This document shows positions 41,855 to 50,030 of a DNA stretch of 64,000 nt, one piece after another. How positions within the stretch are numbered: the first letter of the stretch is position 1; each line of letters opens with the position of its first letter. The notes beneath the pieces are model-generated. The model had not been told where the DNA came from, searched no databases, and was given only the letters and a program-made list of their open reading frames with translations. Source of the DNA: Cellulomonas taurus (GTDB lineage: Bacteria > Actinomycetota > Actinomycetes > Actinomycetales > Cellulomonadaceae); contig NZ_CP051884.1 of NCBI RefSeq assembly GCF_012931845.1, positions 620,001 to 684,000 of the forward strand, written 5' to 3'. A program made the translations under genes and the position numbers.

Positions 41855-42938
41855 GAGCCACCGCCAGTTCCCGGGACCCGGTGCTGAGCCCTGACCGCAG
41901 CGCGTCCAACCAGCCGTGCCCGAACTCCTGATCCGGCTCCAGGTAGTTGCCCTCGGCCCACTCGTTCCACGACTTCACCCAGAGCAGCCGCTCCTGTTCC
42001 GGCCGGTCGGCCAGGGTCGCCGCCGCCTGACCGACGTGCCGGGCGAACAGCTCCGGCGTCGACCCGGTCACCGCCAGCCCGCGCCGACCCGACCGTGGTG
42101 TGTTGTCCCAGTTCGGGTAGACCACCGGTTGCAACCGGTCGCTGATCCCGGTGGGTGCGGCCTGATAGTCCGGTGCGTGCCGGTAGACCTCCGGCCGATG
42201 GAGCAGCTTGCGTCCGGCCCGCATCCGCAGCACGTCCAGTGGCAAGCGCCGGGCCGGGATCCGCATGTACGCCCCGGCGTCGAATCCCGCCGCGTCGACG
42301 TCCACGAACCGTGGTCCGGCACCGAGCAGGTCGGAGACCTCCGCCACCAGGTACAGCCCGGGCAGTCCGGCGGCGCGGGCCATCGCCTGCCACCGGTCGA
42401 CGAAGGCAGCCGGGTCGGGCAGCTCCTCCGGCCGGAAGACGTAGAACACCGGCCGGTCGTCCACCCGCAGGTAGCGATCGTCCAGGAACGCCGGCAGCAC
42501 GGTGGCGAAGTGCGCGCGGTCGTCCTCCGGCCCCGGGTAGGTCTGCTCCAGCAGGACCGTGTCCGCCGCGCCGTGCCAGATCCCGGACCAGGTCTGGTTC
42601 GCCCAGGCCAGCGCGAAGCCCATCGACGGCTCCCGACTGGCCAGCACCTCGGCGAACGGCCGCTCCAGGATGCGCCGACCGGCACCGAACCAGTAGTGCC
42701 AGTAGACGAACGCCTCCACCCCGTACTCCCGGGCCAGCTCGCCCTGGGCCTGCCGGGTCTCCGGGACGCGCAGGTCGTAGAACCCCAGGTCGGCGGGCAG
42801 ATGCGGTTGGACGTGGCCGCGGAACAGCGGGCGGGCCTTGGCGGTGTTGGTCCACTCGGTGAAGCCCGGTCCCCACCACTGATCGTTCTCCGGGATGGGG
42901 TGGAACTGGGGCAGGTAGAAGGCGAGGGCCCGGGTCAT
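41847..42938 (-). CDS. WbsX/GH99-like polysaccharide biosynthesis protein
   Basis: A 363-residue protein of the WbsX family, related to the GH99 endo-mannosidase fold and common in O-antigen and capsule loci. Signatures are ALAFYLPQFHPIPENDQWWGPGFTEWTN at the N-terminus, YGVEAFVYWHYWF, MGFALAWANQTWSG and the C-terminal LLWVKSWNEWAEGNYLEPD. The Glu in WNEW is a likely catalytic or binding residue. There is no signal peptide, so it is probably cytoplasmic, and its role may be transfer rather than hydrolysis; family members are annotated as glycosyltransferases on context only. ATGA overlap with the upstream oxidoreductase gene. Confidence 0.88.
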   Translation of the reverse strand: MTRALAFYLPQFHPIPENDQWWGPGFTEWTNTAKARPLFRGHVQPHLPADLGFYDLRVPETRQAQGELAREYGVEAFVYWHYWFGAGRRILERPFAEVLASREPSMGFALAWANQTWSGIWHGAADTVLLEQTYPGPEDDRAHFATVLPAFLDDRYLRVDDRPVFYVFRPEELPDPAAFVDRWQAMARAAGLPGLYLVAEVSDLLGAGPRFVDVDAAGFDAGAYMRIPARRLPLDVLRMRAGRKLLHRPEVYRHAPDYQAAPTGISDRLQPVVYPNWDNTPRSGRRGLAVTGSTPELFARHVGQAAATLADRPEQERLLWVKSWNEWAEGNYLEPDQEFGHGWLDALRSGLSTGSRELAVARG

Positions 42939-44209
42939 GTCAGCGCCGCCTGATCCACCCGCAGCCGGTCCACGACCCGCCCCTCCGGCACCGTCACATC
43001 CGCGTACGTCAGCGTCGCGTCGCGCGGGACGTCGCGCACCAGCACGCACCCCTCCGCGACCCCGACCGGCAGCAACGACTCCCGCCGGGTGACGTCCGCC
43101 CGCTCGGCCTGCCCGTAGTAGTGGTACCCACCGAGCGCGTCCAGCACGGTCCCGGCCGTTAGGTCGGTCTTGGCGGTGGTGACCACCTCGACCGTCGGTG
43201 CGCCGAGCGGCCGGATCGTCGCGTCGCCGAGCAGAGCAGCCCGGGCGATGGTGGTCGGCACCTCGAAGTGGCACAGGTGGTACGGCTGGTAGAAGGAGTA
43301 GAGCGGCCCGGTGCCGAGCTTGTACAGCTCCAGGTAGTGCCGCTGCTTCGGGTCGTCGTGGCTGGCCAGGATGTAGACCCCGGGCCCGGGCCTGGCGCCG
43401 ACCACGTAGTCGACCGCACCGCCGAGGGCGCGCAGCTCGTCCACGTCGTAGCGGCCGGTCAGCTCGTCGACGTGGCCGTCGTGGTCGCGGCCGAGCATCC
43501 CGCGCCGGTGCACGCTCATCCCGGTGGCGTTGGCGACGAGTGCTTGCTCCACCGACACCTTGGTGCCGTCGGCGAAGGAGGTGACCATGTGCGGGTCCTG
43601 GCCCCAGCGCTCGGCGAACGCCTTCTGGGTGGTGGGGGTGCGGTACTCGTCCTGCAGTCCCTTGATGTTCCCGGCGACCAGCGGGGTCAGGCCCAGGCCG
43701 GTCACGAACCGGTGCAGGTTCAGCTGCACACCGGGCTGATCGCCGTCGCAGCCGGTGTAGACCACACCCGCCTTGTCGGCCAGGCGGGCCAGTTCGGGTC
43801 CGACCGTGGCATCGACCTCGGCGTTCATCAGCACCAGGTGCTTGCCGTACTCGAAGCAGTCCAGGGCGACCCGGGCGCCGTACTCCACCGCGCCGGTCAC
43901 GTCCACCACGACGTCGACCAGGTCGGATCGGAGCGCGACCAGATGGTCCTCGGTGACGGCGGGGCCGCCGACCCGGTCGAGCGCGGCGGCCGAATCGACG
44001 TGGGCGACCCGCTCGATGCCCGCCTCGGCGAACGCCCGCACCCCCTGCTCGGGTCGGCGGGCGACGATCACCGTCACCTCCATGCCCGGGGTCGAATGCA
44101 CGATCTGGTTCACCAGTCCGCGGCCCATGAACCCGGCGCCGATCAGGGCGACCCGGATCGGTCGCCCGGAGCGCTGCCGCTCGGTCAACAGGGAGTCGAT
44201 GATGATCAC
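42935..44209 (-). CDS. NAD(P)-dependent oxidoreductase, homoserine-dehydrogenase-like with C-terminal SAF domain
   Basis: A 424-residue protein. A Rossmann domain (IRVALIGAGFMGRGLVNQIV, residues 18-37) is followed by VDVVVDVTGAVEYGARVALDCFEYGKHLVLMNAE, as in homoserine-dehydrogenase-like enzymes. A central catalytic region contains TGCDGDQPG. A C-terminal SAF-like part (about residues 360-424, ESLLPVGVAEGCVLVRDVPRDATLTYADV) resembles the sialate-synthase antifreeze fold. Such proteins recur in surface-polysaccharide loci beside cytidylyltransferase, epimerase and 3,5-epimerase genes, so it probably takes part in making an unusual sugar or a non-sugar substituent (inference). Substrate unknown. 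Confidence 0.8.
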   Translation of the reverse strand: MIIIDSLLTERQRSGRPIRVALIGAGFMGRGLVNQIVHSTPGMEVTVIVARRPEQGVRAFAEAGIERVAHVDSAAALDRVGGPAVTEDHLVALRSDLVDVVVDVTGAVEYGARVALDCFEYGKHLVLMNAEVDATVGPELARLADKAGVVYTGCDGDQPGVQLNLHRFVTGLGLTPLVAGNIKGLQDEYRTPTTQKAFAERWGQDPHMVTSFADGTKVSVEQALVANATGMSVHRRGMLGRDHDGHVDELTGRYDVDELRALGGAVDYVVGARPGPGVYILASHDDPKQRHYLELYKLGTGPLYSFYQPYHLCHFEVPTTIARAALLGDATIRPLGAPTVEVVTTAKTDLTAGTVLDALGGYHYYGQAERADVTRRESLLPVGVAEGCVLVRDVPRDATLTYADVTVPEGRVVDRLRVDQAALT

Positions 44210-44745
44210 CGGGCCACCGCCTGAAGCAGCGGCGCGGCGGCGTCCTTCGCGGAGATGACCGACACCGGCAGCGGCCAGTCGATCCCGAACGCCGGGTCGT
44301 CCCAGCGGAACGACTGCTCGCCCCCCGGCGCGTACGGGCCGCTGACCTGGTAGGACACCTCGGTGTCGTCCACCAGGGTCTGGTACCCGTGGGCGACGTA
44401 GGGCGGGATGAACAACGCCCGGTGGTTGTCGGCGGTCAGTTCGACCAGGACGTGCGCACCGAAGGTCGGCGACCCGGGCCGGACGTCCACCGCCACGTCC
44501 ACGATCGCGCCCCGGGTGCAGCGCACCAGTTTGCCCTCGGCGTGCGGCGGCACCTGACGGTGCAGCCCGCGCAGCGTCCCGGCGCGGTGGTTGAAGGACA
44601 GGTTGCCCTGCGCCACCGCGGTGTCCAGCCCGTGCGCGGCGAACTCGGTGGTGTCGAAGGTCCGGGCGAAGAACCCGCGGTCGTCCTCGCGCGGTTCCAG
44701 GTCCACGATCTGCGCGCCGGCCACGGCGGTCGGGGTGTACTTCAC
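44206..44745 (-). CDS. dTDP-4-dehydrorhamnose 3,5-epimerase-like protein (RmlC family)
   Basis: A 179-residue cupin of the RmlC family. DDRGFFARTFDTTEFAAHGL, QGNLSFNHRAGTLRGLHRQ and KLVRCTRGAIVDVAVDVRPGSPTFG carry the usual active-site positions, including the His of RGLHRQ. HGYQTLVDDTEVSYQVSGPYAPGGEQSFRWDDPAFGIDWP is the standard C-terminal half. In this cassette, led by a CTP-dependent nucleotidyltransferase, the substrate is probably a CDP-4-keto sugar rather than the dTDP sugar (inference). The GTG at 44745 overlaps the upstream stop. Confidence 0.87.
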   Translation of the reverse strand: MKYTPTAVAGAQIVDLEPREDDRGFFARTFDTTEFAAHGLDTAVAQGNLSFNHRAGTLRGLHRQVPPHAEGKLVRCTRGAIVDVAVDVRPGSPTFGAHVLVELTADNHRALFIPPYVAHGYQTLVDDTEVSYQVSGPYAPGGEQSFRWDDPAFGIDWPLPVSVISAKDAAAPLLQAVAR

Positions 44746-45770
44746 GGCTGCACCGTCCAGAACAGGTCGGGGTCGAGCTGCCCGGTCTTCAGCAGGTGCT
44801 CGATCTGGGCCAGCCGGGTGTGTCCCCGGCCGGTGAAGGTGGCGTCGTCCAACTGGATCTGGGTGAACACCCGGTGCAGCTGGGCGGCACCGGCGGCGGC
44901 GTCCCAGGCGGTCTCGAACCCGGGCAGCACCTGGCGGATCCGGGCGAAGGACACCCGGTAGCTGCGGTTGTCGGAGCTCGGCTCCCCGAAGCTGACCTCG
45001 CAGCCGGGGAACTCCGCGCCCACGGTCTCGGCGATCTGCCGCACCGTGTAGTTGTTCGCGTCCGAGCCGACGTTCAGCACCGCCGCGTGCACCGACTCCC
45101 GGGGTGCCGCCAGCACCAGCCGGATCGCCTGCGCGATGTCCAGGCCGTGCACCAGCGGTCGCCACGGGGTGCCGTCCGAGGTCATCGCGATCCGGTGCGT
45201 GGTCCAGGCGAGTCCCGCCAGGTTGTTCAGCACGATGTCGAAGCGCTGCCGGGGCGAGGCACCGAAGGCGGTGGCGTTGCGCAGGAAGGTGGGGGAGAAG
45301 TCGTCGTCGGCCAGCGCCGTGACATCGCGTTCCACCAGCGCCTTGCAGCGGGCGTAGGCGGTCTGCGGGTCGACCGGGCTGTCCTCGTCCACCGTGCCGT
45401 CGGCCACCCCGTACACCGAGCAGGACGACATGTACACGAACCGGCGCACCCCGGCCGCCTTCGCCGCGGTGGCCAGGCGGACCGACCCCTCGTGGTTGAT
45501 CCGGTAGGTCACCTCGCCCAGCAGGTCGCCGATCGGGTCGTTGCTCAGCTCGGCCATGTGCACCACGGCGTCGTAGCCGCGCAGGTCGTCGGCGGTGACC
45601 TCACGGATGTCGCGCACCAGGGTGCGGGGGGTGGCGGGCACCCCGTGATACAGCCAGCCCTCCGCGTAGTAGCCGGTGTCCAGGCCGGTCACGTCGTGGC
45701 CCTCGGCCATCAGGGTCGGGGCGAGCAGGCTGCCGAGGTACCCCCCGGTGCCGGTGACGAGGATGCGCAC
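44742..45770 (-). CDS. NAD-dependent epimerase/dehydratase (extended SDR)
   Basis: A 342-residue extended short-chain dehydrogenase acting on a nucleotide sugar. RILVTGTGGYLGSLLAPTLMAEGH is the GxxGxxG cofactor motif. MSSCSVYGV supplies the Ser and the catalytic YARCK the Tyr-x3-Lys pair. WRPLVHGLDIAQAIRLVL is typical of the family. It sits between the cytidylyltransferase and the RmlC-like gene. It may be the dehydratase or reductase of the pathway, because no recognisable CDP-glucose 4,6-dehydratase gene is present in the window. The GTG start at 45770 is one base after the upstream stop. Confidence 0.88.
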   Translation of the reverse strand: MRILVTGTGGYLGSLLAPTLMAEGHDVTGLDTGYYAEGWLYHGVPATPRTLVRDIREVTADDLRGYDAVVHMAELSNDPIGDLLGEVTYRINHEGSVRLATAAKAAGVRRFVYMSSCSVYGVADGTVDEDSPVDPQTAYARCKALVERDVTALADDDFSPTFLRNATAFGASPRQRFDIVLNNLAGLAWTTHRIAMTSDGTPWRPLVHGLDIAQAIRLVLAAPRESVHAAVLNVGSDANNYTVRQIAETVGAEFPGCEVSFGEPSSDNRSYRVSFARIRQVLPGFETAWDAAAGAAQLHRVFTQIQLDDATFTGRGHTRLAQIEHLLKTGQLDPDLFWTVQP

Positions 45771-45771
45771 C

Positions 45772-46581
45772 TCAGTCCTCCCAGATCTTCCACGGGGCAC
45801 GGCCGGCGTCCCACAGGCCGTTCAGCTCGGTCCAGTCCCGGAAGGTGTCCATCCCCATCCAGAAGCCCTCGTGCTCGAAGACCGACAGCTGCCGGTCCCG
45901 CGCCAACTGCTGCAGCGGCACGCTCTCCAACATCACCGCCGGGTCGTCGTCGAGGTACTTGTCCACGAACTCCCGCTCGAAGACGAAGAACCCGCCGTTG
46001 ACCCAGCCGTCCGCCAGGGTCGGCTTCTCGTTGAACTCGACCACCGTGTCGCCGTCCACCCGCATCTCGCCGTACCGGCTGGAGGGGTGCACGCCGGTCA
46101 GGGTGCCCAGCAGTCCGGCATGGACGTGATGGGCCAGCACGCCGGTGATGTCCACGTCGCCGATGCCGTCGCCGTAGGTCAATGCGAACCGGTCGGCGTC
46201 CAGGTGGTCGGCGACCCGGCGGATCCGGGCGGCGGTGGCCGTCTGCAACCCGGTCTCCACGAAGGTGATCTCCCAGTCCTCGGTGCCCGAGGTCTGGTGG
46301 AAGACCGGCTGCTCCTCGGTGCCCAGATGCAGGGTGAAGTCGCTGGTCAGGTGGCGGTAGTCCAGGAAGTACTGCTTGATCAGGTCGCTCTTGTAGCCCA
46401 GTGCCAGGACGAACCGGCGGAAGCCGTGCTCGCTGTAGGACTTCATGATGTGCCAGAGGATCGGTCGGCCACCGATGTCCACCAGCGGCTTGGGCAGCTT
46501 CTCCGATGCCTCACGCAGCCGGGTGCCCATCCCGCCGCAGAGGATCACGACGGGGATGTCGGCCGGGGCGATGGTGCTCAT
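45772..46581 (-). CDS. rfbF: Glucose-1-phosphate cytidylyltransferase (RfbF-like)
   Basis: A 269-residue nucleotidyltransferase making CDP-glucose from CTP and glucose-1-phosphate. VVILCGGMGTRLREASEKLPKPLVDIGGRPILWHIMKSYSEHG is the activated-NTP binding signature, and FALTYGDGIGDVDI, GWVNGGFFVFE, PLQQLARDRQLSVFEHEGFWMGMDTFRD match RfbF/DdhA closely over normal length. It is the first gene of the roughly 11-kb minus-strand operon and commits the pathway to CDP-sugars such as 3,6-dideoxyhexoses or branched sugars. Start ATG 46581. Confidence 0.92.
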   Translation of the reverse strand: MSTIAPADIPVVILCGGMGTRLREASEKLPKPLVDIGGRPILWHIMKSYSEHGFRRFVLALGYKSDLIKQYFLDYRHLTSDFTLHLGTEEQPVFHQTSGTEDWEITFVETGLQTATAARIRRVADHLDADRFALTYGDGIGDVDITGVLAHHVHAGLLGTLTGVHPSSRYGEMRVDGDTVVEFNEKPTLADGWVNGGFFVFEREFVDKYLDDDPAVMLESVPLQQLARDRQLSVFEHEGFWMGMDTFRDWTELNGLWDAGRAPWKIWED

Positions 46582-46665
46582 GGCTGCTCCTGGGGGCGGG
46601 GTGAGGGCCGTTCAGCGGTCTGCGAGGAGGCTAGCCCGGGCATTTCCCCCCAAACAGGTTCCATC

Positions 46666-46716
46666 GGGTGAAAACGGACATTCAAGACGGATCGGGCAGG
46701 GCTGGTTGGATAGATG
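46666..46716 (+). promoter_or_regulatory. GGGTGAAAACGGACA box in the divergent rfbF/deacetylase region
   Basis: The box (46666-46680) is identical to that at 21879. On the plus strand CGGA follows at +8 and TAGATG (46711-46716) starts at +31, matching the first promoter. On the minus strand TAGCCT (46633 down to 46628) starts 33 bases from the box, so the site could serve both directions. The 357-base gap 46582-46938 holds these elements and no gene. Confidence 0.55.
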
Positions 46717-46857
46717 TGCTGGTCGCGGGCATGCGGACGCGTGCCGTCGTCGCGGGGCGAGTTGGGCCATCCGGGGGAGTGCGGCAGGTCCCGGGGATGG
46801 TGGTGTCGTCGTTCTCGGGGGCGGCAGGCGGAGTCCCGCCGGGCCGCGCGCCCAATC

Positions 46858-46881
46858 GGGTGAAAACCCCCAAAACGGACA
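46858..46881 (+). promoter_or_regulatory. Split variant of the box upstream of the deacetylase gene
   Basis: GGGTGAAAAC (46858-46867) is followed by CCCC and then AAAACGGACA (46872-46881), so both halves of the box are present but separated by a duplicated A/C stretch. It lies 58 bases before the deacetylase start. The -10 is unclear. Weaker evidence than the 46666 site. Confidence 0.4.
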
Positions 46882-46938
46882 GTGTGTGCGCGACAGGCGA
46901 CCACACTGGTGTCGCCCACCCAGCCATCGGGAGTCGCC

Positions 46939-47805
46939 ATGACCGAGTCCGCGCACCGCGCCGCCCCGAGCGTGCACTCCCACCCTGCCCCGGGCACACG
47001 CGACCCCGCGCCGGCTGCGCGCACCACGCGACCCGCCCCCGGTGACCGGGTCGTGCTGCGGCGGGACCTCGGGGACTTCGGGTCCCCCGCCCCCCGGCCG
47101 CTGCGCACCCGACCCGGCCTCGCGGTGCTCGCGCCGATCGCCCCCACGTTCTGCGTCGACACCCCCGCGCCGGAGTTCGCCCTGACCTACGACGACGGCC
47201 CGGATCCGGCGCACACCCCCGCCCTGCTCGACCTGCTCGCGGAGCGCGGCGTGCACGCCACCTTCTTCGTGCTCGCCGATGCCGCGACCCGGCACCCCGA
47301 CCTGCTGCGCCGGATCGTCGCCGAGGGCCACGAGCTCGCCCTGCACGGCCAGGACCACCGGCGGCTCACCCGGCTGTCAGCACGGGAGGCCGTCCGTCGG
47401 GTGGTCGCCGCCCGCGCCACCGTCGAGTCGCTGTCCGGCGCCCGGATCAGGTTCTTCCGGCCGCCCTACGGTGCGCACACCCCGGCGATGCTGGGCGGCT
47501 GGCGACGGCACGGGCTGGACGTGGTGATCTGGTCCGGGTGGGCCAGCGACTGGCAGGACGACCCGACCGCCGTGATCGCCGACCGCGCCGCCGCCGCTGT
47601 CCATCCGGGCGGGATCCTGCTGCTGCACGACACCCGCGCCGACCCCGACACCCTCGGTCCGGGCGAACGACTGCCGACCTTCGACCGTGCCGAAGCCTCC
47701 CGGCTCCTGCTGGACCGACTCTCCGACTGGCAGCCCCGCACCGTCGGCGACCTGCTCGCCCGTCACCCCCGGGTGCGGGCGGTGATCCGGGAGTTGTGGA
47801 CATGA
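46939..47805 (+). CDS. Polysaccharide deacetylase (NodB homology, CE4)
   Basis: A 288-residue CE4-type deacetylase that removes N- or O-acetyl groups from polysaccharide. NodB motifs run in order: TYDDGPD (catalytic base and metal Asp), LHGQDHRRL (metal H-x3-H), RFFRPPYGAHT, the region of WSGWASDWQDD and ILLLHDT (catalytic His). The first 75 residues are Pro/Ala/His-rich and lack a hydrophobic signal, so it may act in the cytoplasm or be exported in another way. It overlaps the following GT2 gene by four bases. Modification of the cluster's polymer or its precursor is inferred from position. Confidence 0.9.
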   Translation: MTESAHRAAPSVHSHPAPGTRDPAPAARTTRPAPGDRVVLRRDLGDFGSPAPRPLRTRPGLAVLAPIAPTFCVDTPAPEFALTYDDGPDPAHTPALLDLLAERGVHATFFVLADAATRHPDLLRRIVAEGHELALHGQDHRRLTRLSAREAVRRVVAARATVESLSGARIRFFRPPYGAHTPAMLGGWRRHGLDVVIWSGWASDWQDDPTAVIADRAAAAVHPGGILLLHDTRADPDTLGPGERLPTFDRAEASRLLLDRLSDWQPRTVGDLLARHPRVRAVIRELWT

Positions 47806-48731
47806 ACCTGAGCGTGGTGATCGCCGCCTTCGACGCGGCCGGGACCCTCGACCAGCAGCTCGCCGCGCTGGCCCGGCAACGGGTGGACGCCGCATGGGAG
47901 GTGCTGATCGCCGACAACGGCTCCACCGACGGCACCCGCGAGCTCGCCGCCGCCTGGGCCGACCGGCTGCCACGACTGCGGGTGATCGACGCCTCCGCCC
48001 GCCGCGGTGCCGGCGCCGCCCGGAACATCGGCGTCGAGGCAGCCACGGGGCGTGACGTGGTGTTCTGCGATGCGGACGACGTGGTCGCCGACGACTGGTT
48101 GGCGGCCATGCACCGGGCCCTTGCCCACCACAGCTTCGTCGCGGGCCGGTTCGACGGGATCCTGCTCAACACCGACCGAGTGCGGCGCAGCCGTTCGCTG
48201 CCGCAGCAGGACGGGCTGCAACGCACCGAGCCGTTCCCCGACTGGGCGCATGCGGGGGCGGGGAACCTCGGCCTGCGGCGTGAGTTGTTCCGCGCGGTCG
48301 GTGGCTTCGACCCGGACGCGCTCTTCCTGGAGGACACCGACCTGTGCTGGCGGCTGCGGCTGGCCGGTGTCCCGCTGGTCTGGGTCCCGGAGGCGCTGGT
48401 GCACGTCCGGCTGCGCGGCACCCTGCGCACGGCATTCAGTCAGGGCTACCACTACGGCTCCGGGGAACACTGGCTCGCCCGCCGCTATCGGGAGCAGGTG
48501 TCGACCACCGCTTCCGTCGAGCCGGCCGGACCCCACAGCGGCCGAGCCCGACGACTTCTGCACCGGGGCGCTGTCACCGCGCGCGCTCTGGGTCGGGTGC
48601 GCTCACTCGGCGACCTCGGCGCGTGGGGTTGGGACCTCGGTTTCGGGCTGGGCTATGCCTTCGCCCCGATCACCGACCCCGAGCCGGTTCGCATCACCTC
48701 CAGCGGCGACCCGCGCTCGGCGGTCGCCTGA
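47802..48731 (+). CDS. Glycosyltransferase family 2 (paralogue of 52768-53685)
   Basis: A 309-residue GT-A enzyme. LSVVIAAFDAAGTLDQQLAALARQR, LIADNGSTDGTREL, FCDADDVVADDW (DxD) and GGFDPDALFLEDTDLCWRLRLAGV form the family 2 core. It shares these motifs almost word for word, plus RRSRSLPQ and the position of VHVRLRGTLRTAF, with the GT2 at 52768, so the two arose by duplication. Coupled to the deacetylase gene. Its last 38 bases overlap the convergent FAD oxidoreductase gene. Confidence 0.9.
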   Translation: MNLSVVIAAFDAAGTLDQQLAALARQRVDAAWEVLIADNGSTDGTRELAAAWADRLPRLRVIDASARRGAGAARNIGVEAATGRDVVFCDADDVVADDWLAAMHRALAHHSFVAGRFDGILLNTDRVRRSRSLPQQDGLQRTEPFPDWAHAGAGNLGLRRELFRAVGGFDPDALFLEDTDLCWRLRLAGVPLVWVPEALVHVRLRGTLRTAFSQGYHYGSGEHWLARRYREQVSTTASVEPAGPHSGRARRLLHRGAVTARALGRVRSLGDLGAWGWDLGFGLGYAFAPITDPEPVRITSSGDPRSAVA

Positions 48732-49926
48732 CTGCCGTGCCCGGCAGCACCCGGTCCAGCTCCCCGACCAGGTGCGCCGCGATCTCCAGCGCCGCGGTCG
48801 CGGCCGGTGACGGGGCGTTCAGCACGTGCACCTGGCCCGGTGCCGTCTGCACCAGGAAGTCGTCCACCAGCCCGCCGTCCCGGCGCACCGCCTGCGCCCT
48901 GACCCCGGCCGGCGCCGGCACCAGGTCGTCGGCGGTGATCCCGGGGACCAGGCGGGACAGGCTCCGGGCGAAAGCGGCAGGTGACAGCGACCGCAGCACC
49001 TCCGCCGCCCCGGGTCGCCAGTTCCGCGCCCCCATCCGCCACAACCCCGGCCAGCTCAGGGCGTCGCCCACGTCACGCGCCGACACCTTCCCCCAGGTGT
49101 ACCCCTCGCGGGCCAGGGCCAGCACCGCGTTCGGTCCGGCGTGCACGTGCCCGTCGATCCCCCGGGTGAGGTGCACCCCCAGGAACGGGAACCGCGGGTC
49201 CGGCACCGGGTAGATCAGTCCGTGCACCAGCTCCGCGGCTGTCTCGCTCAGCCCGTAGTACTCGCCGCGGAACGGCACGATCCGGGCGGCCGGGTTCAGC
49301 CCGCTGGCCCGGGCGAGTCGGTCGGCGTGCAGCCCACCGCAGACCACCAGGCCGTCCGCCTCCCGGTCGGTCACGGAGGTGCGGACCTGGACCCGCGCGC
49401 CCACGGTCCTGGCGGCCAGCATCGCCTCGCCGAGCAGGATCCGGCCACCGGCGGCCTCGATCTGACCTGCCAGCACCCGGCACACCCCGGCGTAGTCCAC
49501 GATCCCGGTGCTCTCCACCCGGAGGGCGGCGACCGCCCGCACCTGCGGTTCGTACGCGCGCACCTGCGCCGGGTCCAGCAGCCGGGCCGGCACCTTGTTG
49601 GCGGCCGCCCGGGCGGCCAGCTTGTGCAGCCCCGGCAGCTCCGACTCCTCGGTGGCGACCACCAGCTTCCCGCACACCTGCACCGGCACCCCGTGCTCGG
49701 CGGCGAAGGCGGCCATCGACCGGGCGCCCGCGGTGGCCATCCGCGCCTTGAGGCTGCCCTCGGGGTAGTACAGCCCGGAGTGGATCACCCCGGAGTTGCG
49801 GCCGGTCTGGTGCCGGGCGAGGCCATCCTCCTTGTCCAGCACGGTGACCCGGTCGCCGCGGGCCGCCAATCGTGCGGCGGTCGCCAGCCCGACGATGCCG
49901 CCACCCACCACGATCACGTGAGACAT
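48694..49926 (-). CDS. FAD-dependent oxidoreductase, LhgO (L-2-hydroxyglutarate oxidase)-like
   Basis: A 410-residue DAO-fold flavoenzyme. HVIVVGGGIVGLATAARLAARGDRVTVLDKE is the FAD-binding Rossmann motif, and HQTGRNSGVIHSGLYYPEGSLKA is the distinctive LhgO/YgaF motif. GIVDYAGVCRVLAGQI, VVCGGLHADRLARASG and FPFLGVHLTRGIDGHVHAGPNAVLAL follow the family pattern. LhgO oxidises L-2-hydroxyglutarate, a by-product metabolite; a role in this polysaccharide cluster is unexplained. The ATG at 49926 is taken because a TAGCGT -10 ends seven bases upstream, implying a leaderless mRNA; a GTG at 49935 would overlap that -10. Confidence 0.88.
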   Translation of the reverse strand: MSHVIVVGGGIVGLATAARLAARGDRVTVLDKEDGLARHQTGRNSGVIHSGLYYPEGSLKARMATAGARSMAAFAAEHGVPVQVCGKLVVATEESELPGLHKLAARAAANKVPARLLDPAQVRAYEPQVRAVAALRVESTGIVDYAGVCRVLAGQIEAAGGRILLGEAMLAARTVGARVQVRTSVTDREADGLVVCGGLHADRLARASGLNPAARIVPFRGEYYGLSETAAELVHGLIYPVPDPRFPFLGVHLTRGIDGHVHAGPNAVLALAREGYTWGKVSARDVGDALSWPGLWRMGARNWRPGAAEVLRSLSPAAFARSLSRLVPGITADDLVPAPAGVRAQAVRRDGGLVDDFLVQTAPGQVHVLNAPSPAATAALEIAAHLVGELDRVLPGTAVRRPPSAGRRWR

Positions 49927-49933
49927 GACGGTC

Positions 49934-50023
49934 ACGCTAGCCGCCCGCTATGGGCGAATATGTGGATATTGTCCGGTTTCACCCTGTCGGCGGCTCCGAT
50001 CCGGTGCGCCGCGACCGTACGCT
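49934..50023. promoter_or_regulatory. Divergent leaderless promoters sharing a GGGTGAAACCGGACA box
   Basis: On the minus strand GGGTGAAACCGGACA (49984 down to 49970) lies 31 bases before TAGCGT (49939 to 49934), whose end is seven bases from the LhgO-like ATG. On the plus strand TACGCT (50018-50023) starts 34 bases from the box and ends seven bases before the GT2 ATG at 50031. Seven-base spacing between -10 and ATG predicts leaderless transcripts in both directions. Confidence 0.55.
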
Positions 50024-50030
50024 CGCCGCC

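Noticed and set aside
46668..47045. Possible small gene in the divergent region before the deacetylase
   Set aside because: It covers the regulatory boxes, overlaps the deacetylase start in another frame and shows no conserved motif.
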